Below are positions 17,422-26,579 of a stretch of DNA of 45,145 nt, one piece after another. Positions within the stretch are counted from its first letter, which is position 1. Each line of letters begins with the position of its first letter. The stretch lies in assembly GCF_000159995.1 (NCBI RefSeq), contig NZ_GG700644.1:53452-98596 (forward strand). Direction: 5' to 3'. The notes beneath the pieces were generated by a model, which had not been told where the DNA came from, ran no database searches, and saw nothing but the letters and a program-made list of their open reading frames with translations. The translations under genes and the position numbers were made by a program. The stretch is from Alloprevotella tannerae ATCC 51259 (GTDB taxonomy: Bacteria > Bacteroidota > Bacteroidia > Bacteroidales > Bacteroidaceae).

Positions 17422-18738
17422 ATGAATCGTCAAATTCTTCGCATCGCCATACCGAGTATCATCTCCAATATTACCGTTCCTTTGTTGGGAATGGTTGATA
17501 TGGGCATCTCCGGCCATTTGGGTTCGACCGTCTATATCGGCGCCATCGCCATTGGGAGTATGATTTTCAATATGCTCTATTGGCTTTTCAACTTCTTGCG
17601 TATGGGTACGGGCGGCTTCACTTCGCAAGCCTATGGGCGAGGCGATAAAGCGGAGACCCTCCGCGTGTTGGCGCGCTCGTTGCTCGTAGCCGGCGCCGTA
17701 TCGGCCTTACTGATTGCCGCCCAACTTCCCTTGGTCGATTTCGGACTCTTGATGATGAAAGCCTCCGGCGAAGTTGCCGTGCAAGCGCGTTTATATTTCC
17801 ACATCCTGATATGGGGCGCGCCCGCTGTGCTTGGCCTTTATAGTTTTACGGGGTGGTTTTTGGGCATGCAAGACGCTAAAGTGCCGATGCTTGTAGCTAT
17901 TGTACAAAACGTCTGCAACATACTTTTGAGTGCCTCTCTCGTACTTTTTTTGCATTGGAAGGTGGCCGGCGTCGCCGTGGGTACACTTGTGGCCCAGTAT
18001 GTCGGTTTGCTGCTTTTCGCCGTCGTTTGGTGGCGTCGCTATCGCGCAGATTGGCGGCAAGTCGACCTGCATCGACTCTGGCAAGGGGGCGTTCTCGCTC
18101 GCTTCTTTTCGGTTAATACGGACATTTTCTTCCGCACGCTGTGCATCGTGGCTGTGCAGGTGGCTTTTACGTCTATCGGTTCGGGGCTCGGCGTTGTCAT
18201 TCTTTCGGCCAACGCTTTACTCTTGCAGTTTAATACGCTGCTTTCCTACGTGATGGATGGTTTCGCCTATGCCGGAGAGGCACTTGGCGGCCGCTATTAC
18301 GGAATGGGTGATCGCGCCGCTTTTCTTCGCCTCACGCGGGCCTTGATCCGCTGGTGCGCAGGCTTGGCCTTATGCTTCTCGGTGGCTTATATCATTGGTG
18401 GCGACGCATTGATCCGCCTCTTGACCAACGATGCGGCTACGATTGAGGCTGCTCGGCGCTATGTGGTCTACGTCTGCCTTATCCCCATCGTGGGAACGGC
18501 CGGTTTTCTCTTGGATGGCCTCTTCATTGGTACGACGGCTACGCGCGGGATGCTGCTTTCGGTTTTCTCGGGCGTCGTGTTCTTTTTCTTTCTCCAATCC
18601 TTCCTTGTCAACTTGTGGGGTAACGATGGCTTGTGGGTCGCTTTTGCCGGCTATTTCTTGGTGCGCGGTCTGGTGCAAGCTTTCTATTTCAAGCGCATCT
18701 TGCCGCCGATGCAGCAGGAGGCCGGTAGGAGTGGTTAA
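17422..18738 (+). CDS. MATE family efflux transporter
   Basis: A 438-aa inner-membrane protein with the usual twelve hydrophobic helices in two six-helix halves. The start MNRQILRIAIPSIISNITVPLLGMVDM and the following SGHLGSTVYIGAIAIG are characteristic of DinF-type MATE proteins. The second half starts near residue 225 (FFSVNTDIFFRTLCIV). It exports cationic drugs or metabolites using an ion gradient; the substrate is not readable. It is transcribed alone, with its own -7 element after the birA terminator. Confidence 0.93.
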   Translation: MNRQILRIAIPSIISNITVPLLGMVDMGISGHLGSTVYIGAIAIGSMIFNMLYWLFNFLRMGTGGFTSQAYGRGDKAETLRVLARSLLVAGAVSALLIAAQLPLVDFGLLMMKASGEVAVQARLYFHILIWGAPAVLGLYSFTGWFLGMQDAKVPMLVAIVQNVCNILLSASLVLFLHWKVAGVAVGTLVAQYVGLLLFAVVWWRRYRADWRQVDLHRLWQGGVLARFFSVNTDIFFRTLCIVAVQVAFTSIGSGLGVVILSANALLLQFNTLLSYVMDGFAYAGEALGGRYYGMGDRAAFLRLTRALIRWCAGLALCFSVAYIIGGDALIRLLTNDAATIEAARRYVVYVCLIPIVGTAGFLLDGLFIGTTATRGMLLSVFSGVVFFFFLQSFLVNLWGNDGLWVAFAGYFLVRGLVQAFYFKRILPPMQQEAGRSG

Positions 18739-18753
18739 GTCTTGCGCCTCACT

Positions 18754-18787
18754 TTTGAAGTCAGGCCAAACATTTTGCTTAACTTTG
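18754..18787 (+). promoter_or_regulatory. promoter of pyrH
   Basis: TTTG at 18754-18757 and TAACTTTG at 18780-18787 are separated by 22 bp, one more than the usual spacer. This leaves a leader of about 100 nt before the ATG at 18895. Confidence 0.55.
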
Positions 18788-18894
18788 CCTGCAAACGATT
18801 CGGACGCAAGTTGGTAAAAGACTTTCGTAATAGTCGTGGACGATCGACGGATTTCAGTCGATGATGATCATAAAAACAACAATACAACCAAGAT

Positions 18895-19605
18895 ATGACA
18901 AAATTCAAACGCATTTTACTCAAACTGAGCGGCGAAAGCTTGATGGGCGAACAAGGTTACGGCATCGACGTACAAAGATTAAACGAATATGCGGCGCAGA
19001 TCAAGGAGATTCGCGACCTCGGTGTGCAGATCGGCATCGTAATTGGTGGCGGCAACATCTTTCGTGGACTCAGCGGAACGGGCAAAGGTTTTGACCGGGT
19101 CAAAGGTGATCAAATGGGAATGTGCGCTACGGTGATCAATAGTTTGGCTTTGAGTAGTGCACTTGGTGCTATCGGCGTTAAAGCGCGCGTTCTGACCGCC
19201 ATTCGTATGGAACCGATCGGCGAATTTTATAGTAAATGGAAAGCTTGCGAGGCTTTGGAACGCGGCGAGGTCGTGATTATGTCGGCCGGAACCGGAAATC
19301 CGTATTTTACGACTGATACGGGATCGTCTTTGCGCGGCATAGAAATCGAGGCCGACGTTATGTTGAAAGGGACGCGCGTAGATGGCGTCTATACGGCCGA
19401 TCCGGAGAAAGACCCAAGTGCGGAAAAATTTGAGAAAATCACGTATGATGAAGTGCTTAGCAGGGGTTTGCGCGTGATGGACATAACTGCCATCGCAATG
19501 TGCAAGGAAAACGACTTCCCCATCTATGTTTTCAATATGGACCAACCGGGCAACTTGCGCAAAGTGATCGACGGGGAGCCGATCGGCACTTACGTGCACG
19601 CCTGA
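18895..19605 (+). CDS. pyrH: UMP kinase
   Basis: A 236-aa enzyme that phosphorylates UMP to UDP with ATP in pyrimidine synthesis. It belongs to the amino-acid-kinase fold. Motifs: KRILLKLSGESLMGE at the start; GIVIGGGNIFRG around residue 48; GTGNPYFTTDTGSSLRGIEI around 130; VDGVYTADPEKDP around 162. Length is standard (about 235-240). It is monocistronic here: its own promoter lies upstream and a strong terminator follows 50 bp after the stop. Confidence 0.97.
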   Translation: MTKFKRILLKLSGESLMGEQGYGIDVQRLNEYAAQIKEIRDLGVQIGIVIGGGNIFRGLSGTGKGFDRVKGDQMGMCATVINSLALSSALGAIGVKARVLTAIRMEPIGEFYSKWKACEALERGEVVIMSAGTGNPYFTTDTGSSLRGIEIEADVMLKGTRVDGVYTADPEKDPSAEKFEKITYDEVLSRGLRVMDITAIAMCKENDFPIYVFNMDQPGNLRKVIDGEPIGTYVHA

Positions 19606-19655
19606 ACGACGCATTCTGTTTTTCGGAACACTTAGAAAGTTTCCGCCTTCTACAA

Positions 19656-19690
19656 GCGGGCGCGACCGTTTCTTCGGTCGGCCCGCTTTT
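19656..19690 (+). terminator. rho-independent terminator of pyrH
   Basis: GCGGGC at 19656-19661 pairs with GCCCGC at 19681-19686, with an inner GACCG/CGGTC stem, followed by TTTT. Confidence 0.85.
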
Positions 19691-20154
19691 CGCGTTTAGC
19701 AGTGGCAGCTAAAGTGAGACTGCCGATGGCCGCTGACTTGTTTTTTCTTGCTTCCTCCCCCGCTTTTATTGACGATGAGGCGTTAGTGCATGCACCTCGC
19801 CTCGTTCTTTTTGCCTGTTGGCGCATTTTTCTGTTTCTTCTGTGCTTCGTTGTGTTGTTTGCTGCCGCCAAACTATCGTTTGCTGCCGCCAAACCATTGT
19901 TTGCTCCCACCAAACGAAAGCCGTTTGCTGTCGGCAATCGAAAAAGTGGCTATAAAACAATGAAATATGCAATGCCGGACTGTTCGTTACCGCTTTCTCC
20001 CTGCTGCATTTTATGATCGTCCGCTTCGAGAATAAGTTGGAGATCGTCATATGCCTAAGGTGACCAGCGGAGAAAATACTGTATGCCCTCTGGAACCCCA
20101 AAAATCATATTTGATAAGCAGCTATATGTAATGACAGATTTGTATATTTGCATT
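19691..20154. other. gene-free region holding 21-bp palindromic repeat copy 1
   Basis: About 460 bp between the pyrH terminator and the acyltransferase gene. It contains the four-module repeat at 19857-19937 (separate entry) and a possible -7 element TATATTTG at 20143-20150. Open frames across it on both strands result from the stop-free 21-bp period and show no domain. Confidence 0.6.
19857..19937 (+). repeat. dispersed 21-bp-period palindromic repeat, copy 1
   Basis: Four modules of the form GTTTG-N7-CAAAC with short YATY linkers: starts at 19857, 19878, 19899 (longer GAAAGCC linker after it) and 19923 (last module degenerate, ending GGCAATC). Each 17-bp module is an imperfect palindrome with a G/C-rich centre such as CTGCCGC. 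The same architecture recurs at about 37.43 and 44.60 kb. Confidence 0.9.
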
Positions 20155-21114
20155 ATGATTAGCCCTTCGCTCTCTATTACCACGCACAAGCGTATTGAAG
20201 AATTGGATTTCTTGAAAAGCATCTTTATTCTGCTTATGGTGGCCTTTCATCTACTGTATTTTGCCGACCACTATCCGCTGCTTAAACAGTGGGTTTATAC
20301 TTTCCACATGCCGGGCTTTCTTCTCATATCTGGCTATTTGATGCCCGTAAATAAGGGGGGACGACACATCGCACGCACTTTGTGGTGGTTTACTGTGCCT
20401 TATTTGTTTTTAGAGTCGGCCTATATAGTGCTATCGACAGTTGTTCCGGTACATGATCCTATCAAAGATCTCACCATTCTTGTCTTTGTCGAAAAAATCT
20501 TTTTCAATCCAGTCGGGCCGTATTGGTATTTGCACACGCTTATCTTATGTGGTGCACTTTATTTCGTTGTTTTTCGGTGGTTGAAGGGACCTACCTTATC
20601 GCGCATCTTCGCCTTGGGACTCGCTTATTTCAGTTTGGCTTACGTGGGTTTGGTGGCGTGGGATATGAGCCTCTATTTCGCAATCGGTCTTATTGTGCGA
20701 CAGAGCGGACTCACGTTCCTCCAAGTTTTTCGCCCTTCGTGGTGGGCGCTCCCTGTGCTTGGTTTGTTGGCTTGCCGACCTGACACCTTTCATAAAGGAA
20801 CCTTGGGCGGTATGCTTACGGTTTATGCTGTGATTGCCACAGCCTTAGCCCTTTATCCTCGCCTGCCTCGGGTTCTGAAACGCCTCTTTCTCTTCTTGGG
20901 GCGAAACTCTCTCGTGATCTTTCTTTTTTCTCCGCTTTTCGTTAAGGTGTGTAAGATCTTGCTCCCACGATATCTTGCCTTCGATTCTACCCACCTCCTC
21001 TTTTTATTTATAGCCCTCCCACTTTGCGTAATAGGTTCACTTGCTGTATGCAAAGTCCTTGATCTCTTGCATCTCACTCCTTGGTTTCTCGGGCGCCCGT
21101 CTGCGCTGGCTTAA
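20155..21114 (+). CDS. membrane acyltransferase, acyltransferase-3 (OafA/YrhL-like) family
   Basis: About 319 aa from the ATG at 20155 (MISPSLSITTHKRIEELDFL). The open frame reaches back to 20083, but the extension runs through a likely promoter -7 element. The start LDFLKSIFILLMVAFHLLYF followed by FHMPGFLLISGYLM is the hallmark of acyltransferase-3 proteins: a conserved His in the first helix and an F-M-P-x-F-[LI]-SG block. About ten membrane helices follow. The family O-acylates surface sugars or other envelope molecules; the target here is unknown and no glycan gene lies adjacent. Confidence 0.85.
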   Translation: MISPSLSITTHKRIEELDFLKSIFILLMVAFHLLYFADHYPLLKQWVYTFHMPGFLLISGYLMPVNKGGRHIARTLWWFTVPYLFLESAYIVLSTVVPVHDPIKDLTILVFVEKIFFNPVGPYWYLHTLILCGALYFVVFRWLKGPTLSRIFALGLAYFSLAYVGLVAWDMSLYFAIGLIVRQSGLTFLQVFRPSWWALPVLGLLACRPDTFHKGTLGGMLTVYAVIATALALYPRLPRVLKRLFLFLGRNSLVIFLFSPLFVKVCKILLPRYLAFDSTHLLFLFIALPLCVIGSLAVCKVLDLLHLTPWFLGRPSALA

Positions 21115-21308
21115 TGCAGATACTCTCTATAGAGCACAAAGTTAAAGAGGTCAAAAGGCGTTCGAGGCCAACATTATATCAATGCTTAGGAGTGGATATT
21201 GCACACTGCCGGCTTCGTGTTACCTCTGAGGCCTCTTTTTCTTCCCAACAGAGGCGCCGTTATTGGTCAATATTTCTCCTTTCTCTGGTCGTTCTCAATC
21301 AAAATTAC

Positions 21309-21316
21309 TATTTTTG
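21309..21316 (+). promoter_or_regulatory. -7 element before the export operon
   Basis: TATTTTTG matches TAnnTTTG, 36 bp before the TolC-family ATG at 21352. No good -33 element is seen. Confidence 0.4.
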
Positions 21317-21351
21317 CGGTATCACGACGGGTGAATAAACAATAATATCCA

Positions 21352-22842
21352 ATGATGTGTAGAAGAATTGTTTTGTGTCTGGTGATCATAGCCTGCTCCG
21401 GCGTTTCGCTGATGGCACAAAGAGTACTCACGCTCGATAGTTGTCGGGCACTTGCCTTACGAAATAATAAGAATTTAGCCATTAGTCGAACCAATCGCGA
21501 CGTGGCGCTGAATACGCATAAAGCTGCGCGCACCAATTACCTGCCCAAACTGACGGCGCAGGCGGCTTACATACGCACCGGCAAGGAGATCTCGGTGCTG
21601 AGTAAGGATCAGAAAAATGCATTGTCCAATATGGGGACAAGTCTCTCTGATGCTTTCTCTGGCACTTTTGGACAGATCGCCCAAGGCATTATTGCCCGAC
21701 ATCCCGAGTTGGCGCCGCTCGTGCAGCAGTTGGGCGGCGTAGGCCAAGCCTTTGCCGGCGCACTGAATCAGGCAGGGCGCGGCATCGCAGATGCTTTCCG
21801 CACGGACTCGCGTAACCTCGTCGTGGGCAATATTCTCCTTACACAGCCTCTTTATATGGGTGGGAAGATTCGTGCCTACGATCGTTTGACGCATTATGTT
21901 CAGGATGTGGCGAATCAGCAACTGCGCGTGGATGAGCAAAACTTGATTTTAGAAACAGATCGCGCTTATTGGCAGATGGTATCTTTGGCCAACAAACTGA
22001 AATTGGCGCGCAGTTATCGAGATATGTTGACCCACTTGGATCAAGACGTGACCAAGATGATCGATGCCGGTGTGGCGACAAAAGCCAATCAGTTGCAGGT
22101 AAGCGTAAAACTGAACGAGGCGGATATGATGGTGACCAAAGTGGAGGATGGCTTGACATTGTCGCGTATGCTCTTGTGTCAGCTCTGCGGACTCCCGCTG
22201 GACGAGAATATAGAAGCGGCCGACGAGAATAAAGATAATTTGGAGGTTGACGAAACCGTGGTTCAGGCCGATGAGCAAACGGCTTACGAGAATCGCCCTG
22301 AACTCTGTCAATTACAAAGTGCGATCAACATTGCACAAGAAAAGGTGAACATCGTCCGCTCCGATTACTTGCCGCACTTGGCTTTGATGGGCGGCTACAC
22401 GGTAATGAATCCGGCCATGTATAATGGATTTGAAAAGAAATTTAGAGGCGATTGGAGCGTCGGCGTCACGTTGAGTGTGCCCGTATGGAACTGGGGAGAA
22501 GGTCGCTATAAGATTAAAGCGGCAAAGGCTGAGGAGCAGATCGCTACTTTGCGCGCTGAAGAGGTACGCGAAAAGATCGGGCTGCAAGTAAACCAAGAGA
22601 TGTTTCGCGTAAATGAAATCAACAAACAATTGCGCTTGGCAGAAAAGAACTTGGAAAAAGCCAATGAGAACTTGCGCGTGGCTACGCTGGGCTACAAAGA
22701 AGGCGTGATTAACACGACAGACGTTCTGGCGGCCGAAACGGCTTGGTTGCAGGCGCAGAGTGATAGAATTGATGCGGAGATAGATAGTATGATGACGCGT
22801 TCTGCCTTGCAAAAGGCTTTGGGTATCTTGAGCGCACAATAA
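21352..22842 (+). CDS. TolC family outer-membrane efflux protein
   Basis: A 496-aa outer-membrane channel component. The signal peptide is residues 1-22 (MMCRRIVLCLVIIACSGVSLMA). The mature part starts RVLTLDSCRALALRNNKNLAISR, the classical OEP opening, and two OEP repeats follow with long coiled-coil helices (around 190-260 and 385-460). The stretch NLVVGNILLTQPLYMGGKIRAYD is a typical beta-barrel strand region. The internal GTFGQIAQGIIARHPELAPL insertion is rich in small residues and is an unusual addition to the first repeat. It is the first gene of a four-gene export operon with HlyD and two ABC-2 permeases. Confidence 0.93.
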   Translation: MMCRRIVLCLVIIACSGVSLMAQRVLTLDSCRALALRNNKNLAISRTNRDVALNTHKAARTNYLPKLTAQAAYIRTGKEISVLSKDQKNALSNMGTSLSDAFSGTFGQIAQGIIARHPELAPLVQQLGGVGQAFAGALNQAGRGIADAFRTDSRNLVVGNILLTQPLYMGGKIRAYDRLTHYVQDVANQQLRVDEQNLILETDRAYWQMVSLANKLKLARSYRDMLTHLDQDVTKMIDAGVATKANQLQVSVKLNEADMMVTKVEDGLTLSRMLLCQLCGLPLDENIEAADENKDNLEVDETVVQADEQTAYENRPELCQLQSAINIAQEKVNIVRSDYLPHLALMGGYTVMNPAMYNGFEKKFRGDWSVGVTLSVPVWNWGEGRYKIKAAKAEEQIATLRAEEVREKIGLQVNQEMFRVNEINKQLRLAEKNLEKANENLRVATLGYKEGVINTTDVLAAETAWLQAQSDRIDAEIDSMMTRSALQKALGILSAQ

Positions 22843-22908
22843 AAACTTGCGACAGCAGCGTGAAAGGCTGCCACTTATTTACTCGTAAACAAGAAAAAAC
22901 AAACAGAT

Positions 22909-23901
22909 ATGTCAGCTAAAAAGAGGGAAATCAATCTGATTCCGGCTATTTTAATTATTGTCGGAGTGATCATCTTGGTGATCATCGGCTCGCTTTACGC
23001 TTTCAGAAGTGAACCGGAGACTATTCAGGGCCAAGCAGACGTCACGGAATATCGCGTGTCGAGCAAAGTGCCTGCGCGCATAGCTCAAATACGTGTGTAC
23101 GAAGGCGATTATGTGCACAAAGGAGATACACTGGCCATCTTATCAGCTCCCGAGGTACAAGCCAAACTCCAACAGGCGCAAGGCTTGGCTTCGGCTGCCC
23201 AAGCGCAAAACTTGAAAGCCGATAATGGCGCCCGCCAAGAGCAGATTCGCGGCGCTTACGATATGTGGCAAAAGGCGCAAGCGGGCGTAGAAATAGCACA
23301 GAAGTCGTATGCCCGCGTAAAGAAGTTGGCAGATGAAGGCGTCGTGACCGCACAGAAGCTCGACGAAGCCACGGCCAACTTAAAAGCGGCCATTGCTACG
23401 GCACGCGCCGCAGAATCTCAATACGACATGGCACGCAACGGCGCTCGTAATGAAGATAAAGCAGCTGCCCGCGCCGTAGTGAGCCAGGCACGTGGCGCAG
23501 TCAACGAGGTGCGTTCGTATATTAAAGAGACTTATCTCATTGCATCAGAAGACGGCGAAGTAACGGAAATCTTTCCGGAGCAAGGAGAACTTGTCGGGAC
23601 GGGCGCGCCGATTATGAATGTGGCCCGCATCAATGATATTTGGGTCACGTTTAACGTGCGTGAAGACCATTTGGCAGACTTCGGCCTCCATAAAAAGGTA
23701 AAGATGACGATTCCCGGCCTCAAAGATAAATCGGTTGAAGGAACAGTTTTCTATATCAAGGCCTTAGGCAGCTATGCTACGTGGAAAGCAACGAAGAGTA
23801 CGGGCCAATTTGATATGAAAACATTTGAAGTGCGCGTGCGCCCCACGCAAAAGATCGAAGGTCTGCGTCCGGGTATGACGGCACTTTATCAACATCAATA
23901 A
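22909..23901 (+). CDS. HlyD/EmrA family periplasmic adaptor protein
   Basis: A 330-aa membrane-fusion protein that bridges the inner-membrane pump and the TolC channel. One N-terminal membrane anchor (residues about 11-31, IPAILIIVGVIILVIIGSLYAF). The first lipoyl half is around 45-80 (VPARIAQIRVYEGDYVHKGD), then an alpha-helical hairpin of about 80-195, rich in Ala/Gln/Lys (coiled coil). The second lipoyl half plus barrel begins near 205 (YLIASEDGEVTEIFPEQGE) and ends at LRPGMTALYQHQ. The gap to the TolC gene is 66 bp and the next gene is 60 bp downstream on the same strand. Confidence 0.93.
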   Translation: MSAKKREINLIPAILIIVGVIILVIIGSLYAFRSEPETIQGQADVTEYRVSSKVPARIAQIRVYEGDYVHKGDTLAILSAPEVQAKLQQAQGLASAAQAQNLKADNGARQEQIRGAYDMWQKAQAGVEIAQKSYARVKKLADEGVVTAQKLDEATANLKAAIATARAAESQYDMARNGARNEDKAAARAVVSQARGAVNEVRSYIKETYLIASEDGEVTEIFPEQGELVGTGAPIMNVARINDIWVTFNVREDHLADFGLHKKVKMTIPGLKDKSVEGTVFYIKALGSYATWKATKSTGQFDMKTFEVRVRPTQKIEGLRPGMTALYQHQ

Positions 23902-23961
23902 TACATAGGAGAGAGTAGGCGATAGTTGGCCTCTCTGACCAACATTTATAGACAATAATAT

Positions 23962-25122
23962 ATGAGAACGTTGTGGAACGTAGCGCTACGCGAATATAAA
24001 CGACTGCTTCATCAGCCCATTTATTGGTTTGGGTTGATCTTGGCTCCGCTATTTTGCTGCCTGTTTTTCACGACTTTGATGTGGCAGGGCCTGCCAACAG
24101 ATCTGCCGATGGGCGTTGTAGATGAAGACAACACGCCGACAACGCGGAAGTTGCTGCGCAACCTCGACGCTTTTCAGCAATCAGAGATTGTCGCTACTTA
24201 CCCGACCGTGACGGAAGCTCGCCGTGCTATGCAGGAGGGAAAGATTTATGGCTTCTTTTATATTCCAAAGGGCGTGACGAAGCAGGCTACGCGTGGCGAT
24301 CAGCCGACTATATCGTTTTACTCGAATATGAGTTACTTTATGGGCGGTGCCTTTGCTTCGCGAGATATGCGTATGATGTCGGAATTGGCAGCTGCAGCCG
24401 CCACGCAAAAAACCTTGCGCGCCAAGGGGGCTACGGAGCAGCAGACGCTGGCGTTTATACAACCGATCGTTATTGATACGCACCCGATAGGTAATCCTTG
24501 GTTGAATTATAACATTTACTTGAGCAATCTTATCCTTTATGGCATTCTTGGGATTTTTATCTTTATGCTGACGGTATATAGTATAGGTATGGAAATCAAA
24601 CAGGGGACGGCAAGGCAATGGTTGGCTCTCTCTAAATGGAATATGCTGACAGCTTTGGGCGGCAAACTCTTGCCGCAGACGCTGGTTCTCTTCTTCACGG
24701 CTTGCTGCTTCAATGTGATCTTGTATGGCTTCCTGCATTTCCCCTGCCATAGCGGGTTTATGCAAATGACAATCGTGGCCTTGCTGTTTATCATTGCTTG
24801 CCAAGGACTGGCCGTCGGGATGTTTACGCTGCTGCCGACGCTGCGTTTAGGCTTAAGTTTTGCTTCGTTATGGGGCGTCTTGTCATTTAGTATTTGCGGT
24901 ATGGCCTTTCCGTGCATAGCGATGGATGCACCCTTGCAAGGCTTGGCTTATCTCTTCCCTTTGCGTTACTATTATCTGCTTTATATCAACGGAGCGCTGG
25001 ATGGCTATGACTTATCTAATGCGTTACCTTTTATTGGCGGACTAATAGCCTTTGCTTGCATTCCGCTGGTTGCAGCGCCGTTCTTAAAGAAAGAAGTGCT
25101 GACGATCAAATATCAACCGTAA
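23962..25122 (+). CDS. ABC-2 type transporter permease (first of two)
   Basis: A 386-aa inner-membrane protein of the ABC2_membrane_3 (YhhJ-like) type. One N-terminal helix (around 20-40) is followed by an extracytoplasmic domain of about 130 residues starting LPMGVVDEDNTPTTRKLLRN, then five or six helices from residue 185 on (LSNLILYGILGIFIFMLTVYSIGMEI). The IGMEIKQGTARQWL loop is the usual cytoplasmic coupling segment. It pairs with the related permease 13 bp downstream, probably as a heterodimer. No nucleotide-binding subunit is encoded in this operon or elsewhere in the window. Confidence 0.9.
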   Translation: MRTLWNVALREYKRLLHQPIYWFGLILAPLFCCLFFTTLMWQGLPTDLPMGVVDEDNTPTTRKLLRNLDAFQQSEIVATYPTVTEARRAMQEGKIYGFFYIPKGVTKQATRGDQPTISFYSNMSYFMGGAFASRDMRMMSELAAAAATQKTLRAKGATEQQTLAFIQPIVIDTHPIGNPWLNYNIYLSNLILYGILGIFIFMLTVYSIGMEIKQGTARQWLALSKWNMLTALGGKLLPQTLVLFFTACCFNVILYGFLHFPCHSGFMQMTIVALLFIIACQGLAVGMFTLLPTLRLGLSFASLWGVLSFSICGMAFPCIAMDAPLQGLAYLFPLRYYYLLYINGALDGYDLSNALPFIGGLIAFACIPLVAAPFLKKEVLTIKYQP

Positions 25123-25135
25123 GGAGGACCGGATT

Positions 25136-26446
25136 ATGAATTTACGCAAGGCATTGAAAAGTTTGTGGCGCTATATTACCTATCCGTTCAGAATGGGGCG
25201 GAAAGGTTTTCAGGAAGCTTTGGAGGATTGGAATTATGTCTTTCGCAAAGAATTGAAAACGATATTCCGCGATCCGGGCATCTTGATTTTCCTCATCATT
25301 GTCCCTTTGGCCTATCCTTTGGTCTATACTTACATTTATAATAATGAAGTCATCCGTGATGTGCCGGTAGCCGTAGTAGACGATTGCGCTACGCCGCTAA
25401 GTCGCACTTACCTTCGTAAAGTTGATGCGACGCCCGATGTGGCAATTGCTTATCGTTGTCCGGATATGCAGACCGCACGCGAATTGATCAAAAGGCGCGA
25501 GGTCTATGGCATTATCTATATCCCCAAAGATTTTCAAAAGAATTTGGCGCGTATGCAGCAGACGAAGGTGAGCATCTTTGTGGATATGAGTGGCATTTTA
25601 TATTACAAAGCGATGTTGCTGGCTAATACCAACGTCTCGCTGGCGATGAATGCCGATATTAAAGTGCAAAGGGCCGGCAATACGACCGATGAGCAAGATA
25701 AGGTAACCACTTATCCGATAGCCTACGAACAGGTAGATATTTACAATCCGGAGAGTGGCTATGCTGCGTTCCTGATCCCTGCTGTTTTAATCTTAATCTT
25801 GCAGCAAACGCTCGTGTTAGGCGTTGGCGTAGCTGCGGGAACGGCGCGCGAGAAAAATAGTTATCACGAACTGGTCTTGATTCATCGTCATCACCACGGA
25901 CTTTTGCGCATTGTCTTAGGTAAGGGCTTTGCTTACTTGCTTGTTTATCTTTGGAATATCGTATACGTCTTAGGCGTCATACCGCACATCTTTAACTTGC
26001 CGCAAATAGGAAACCCGGCCTATATATGGATGATCATTATTCCGTTTATCTTAGCCGTTATCTTTTTCTCTATGACTATTTCCGTATTGATTCGACAGCG
26101 CGAGATGGCTTTTATCATTGTCGTCTTTTTCTCCGTTCCGCTATTGTTCTTGAGCGGTATAAGTTGGCCGGCAACAGCTATTCCTACATTTTGGAAATAC
26201 TTCTCTTACGTCTTTCCCTCTACATTCGGCATCAATGCATTTGTGAAGATCAATAGTATGGGCGGCGAGATGATTAGCGTGAAGACAGAGTGGTACGCTT
26301 TATGGATACAAGCTTTTTGCTACTTTATCCTAACACTGTTTGTCTATCGTTACGAAATCATTTCTTCGCGCCGTAAGCGCATAGCTTTATATGAGCAGAA
26401 GAAAGCAGCCTTAGCGCAGCGGAAAAATAACGAGCATCATGCATAG
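25136..26446 (+). CDS. ABC-2 type transporter permease (second of two)
   Basis: A 436-aa paralogue of the preceding permease, with an N-terminal cytoplasmic extension of about 40 residues. Membrane helix 1 is around 50-70 (ILIFLIIVPLAYPLVYTYIY), then an extracytoplasmic domain begins VPVAVVDDCATPLSRTYLRK. Five or six helices follow from about 205 (YAAFLIPAVLILILQQTLVLGVGV), with the coupling segment AAGTAREKNSYHELV. The C-terminal tail is basic and Gln-rich. A ribosome-binding-like AGGAGG at 25122-25127 sits just before the ATG. It is the last gene of the export operon; a strong hairpin follows. Confidence 0.9.
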   Translation: MNLRKALKSLWRYITYPFRMGRKGFQEALEDWNYVFRKELKTIFRDPGILIFLIIVPLAYPLVYTYIYNNEVIRDVPVAVVDDCATPLSRTYLRKVDATPDVAIAYRCPDMQTARELIKRREVYGIIYIPKDFQKNLARMQQTKVSIFVDMSGILYYKAMLLANTNVSLAMNADIKVQRAGNTTDEQDKVTTYPIAYEQVDIYNPESGYAAFLIPAVLILILQQTLVLGVGVAAGTAREKNSYHELVLIHRHHHGLLRIVLGKGFAYLLVYLWNIVYVLGVIPHIFNLPQIGNPAYIWMIIIPFILAVIFFSMTISVLIRQREMAFIIVVFFSVPLLFLSGISWPATAIPTFWKYFSYVFPSTFGINAFVKINSMGGEMISVKTEWYALWIQAFCYFILTLFVYRYEIISSRRKRIALYEQKKAALAQRKNNEHHA

Positions 26447-26474
26447 TTCATTATTTCTTAAGCTACAAGAAACT

Positions 26475-26510
26475 TTTGGGGCGGTATTTCTTTTGAAATG
26501 CCGCCCCAAA
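26475..26510. terminator. bidirectional hairpin between export operon and mcrC
   Basis: A 16-bp stem (26475-26490 with 26495-26510, one T-G wobble) around a TTTT loop: TTTGGGGCGG... pairs with ...CCGCCCCAAA. It lies 28 bp after the permease stop and 69 bp after the mcrC stop on the other strand. The T and A tracts are in the stem arms rather than outside, so its efficiency is uncertain. Confidence 0.7.
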
Positions 26511-26579
26511 AACTATACGCTTACCATATCTGATGAGAACTTGGATAATAGGCGCAACGAAACTTGCATTCTATGCTGT

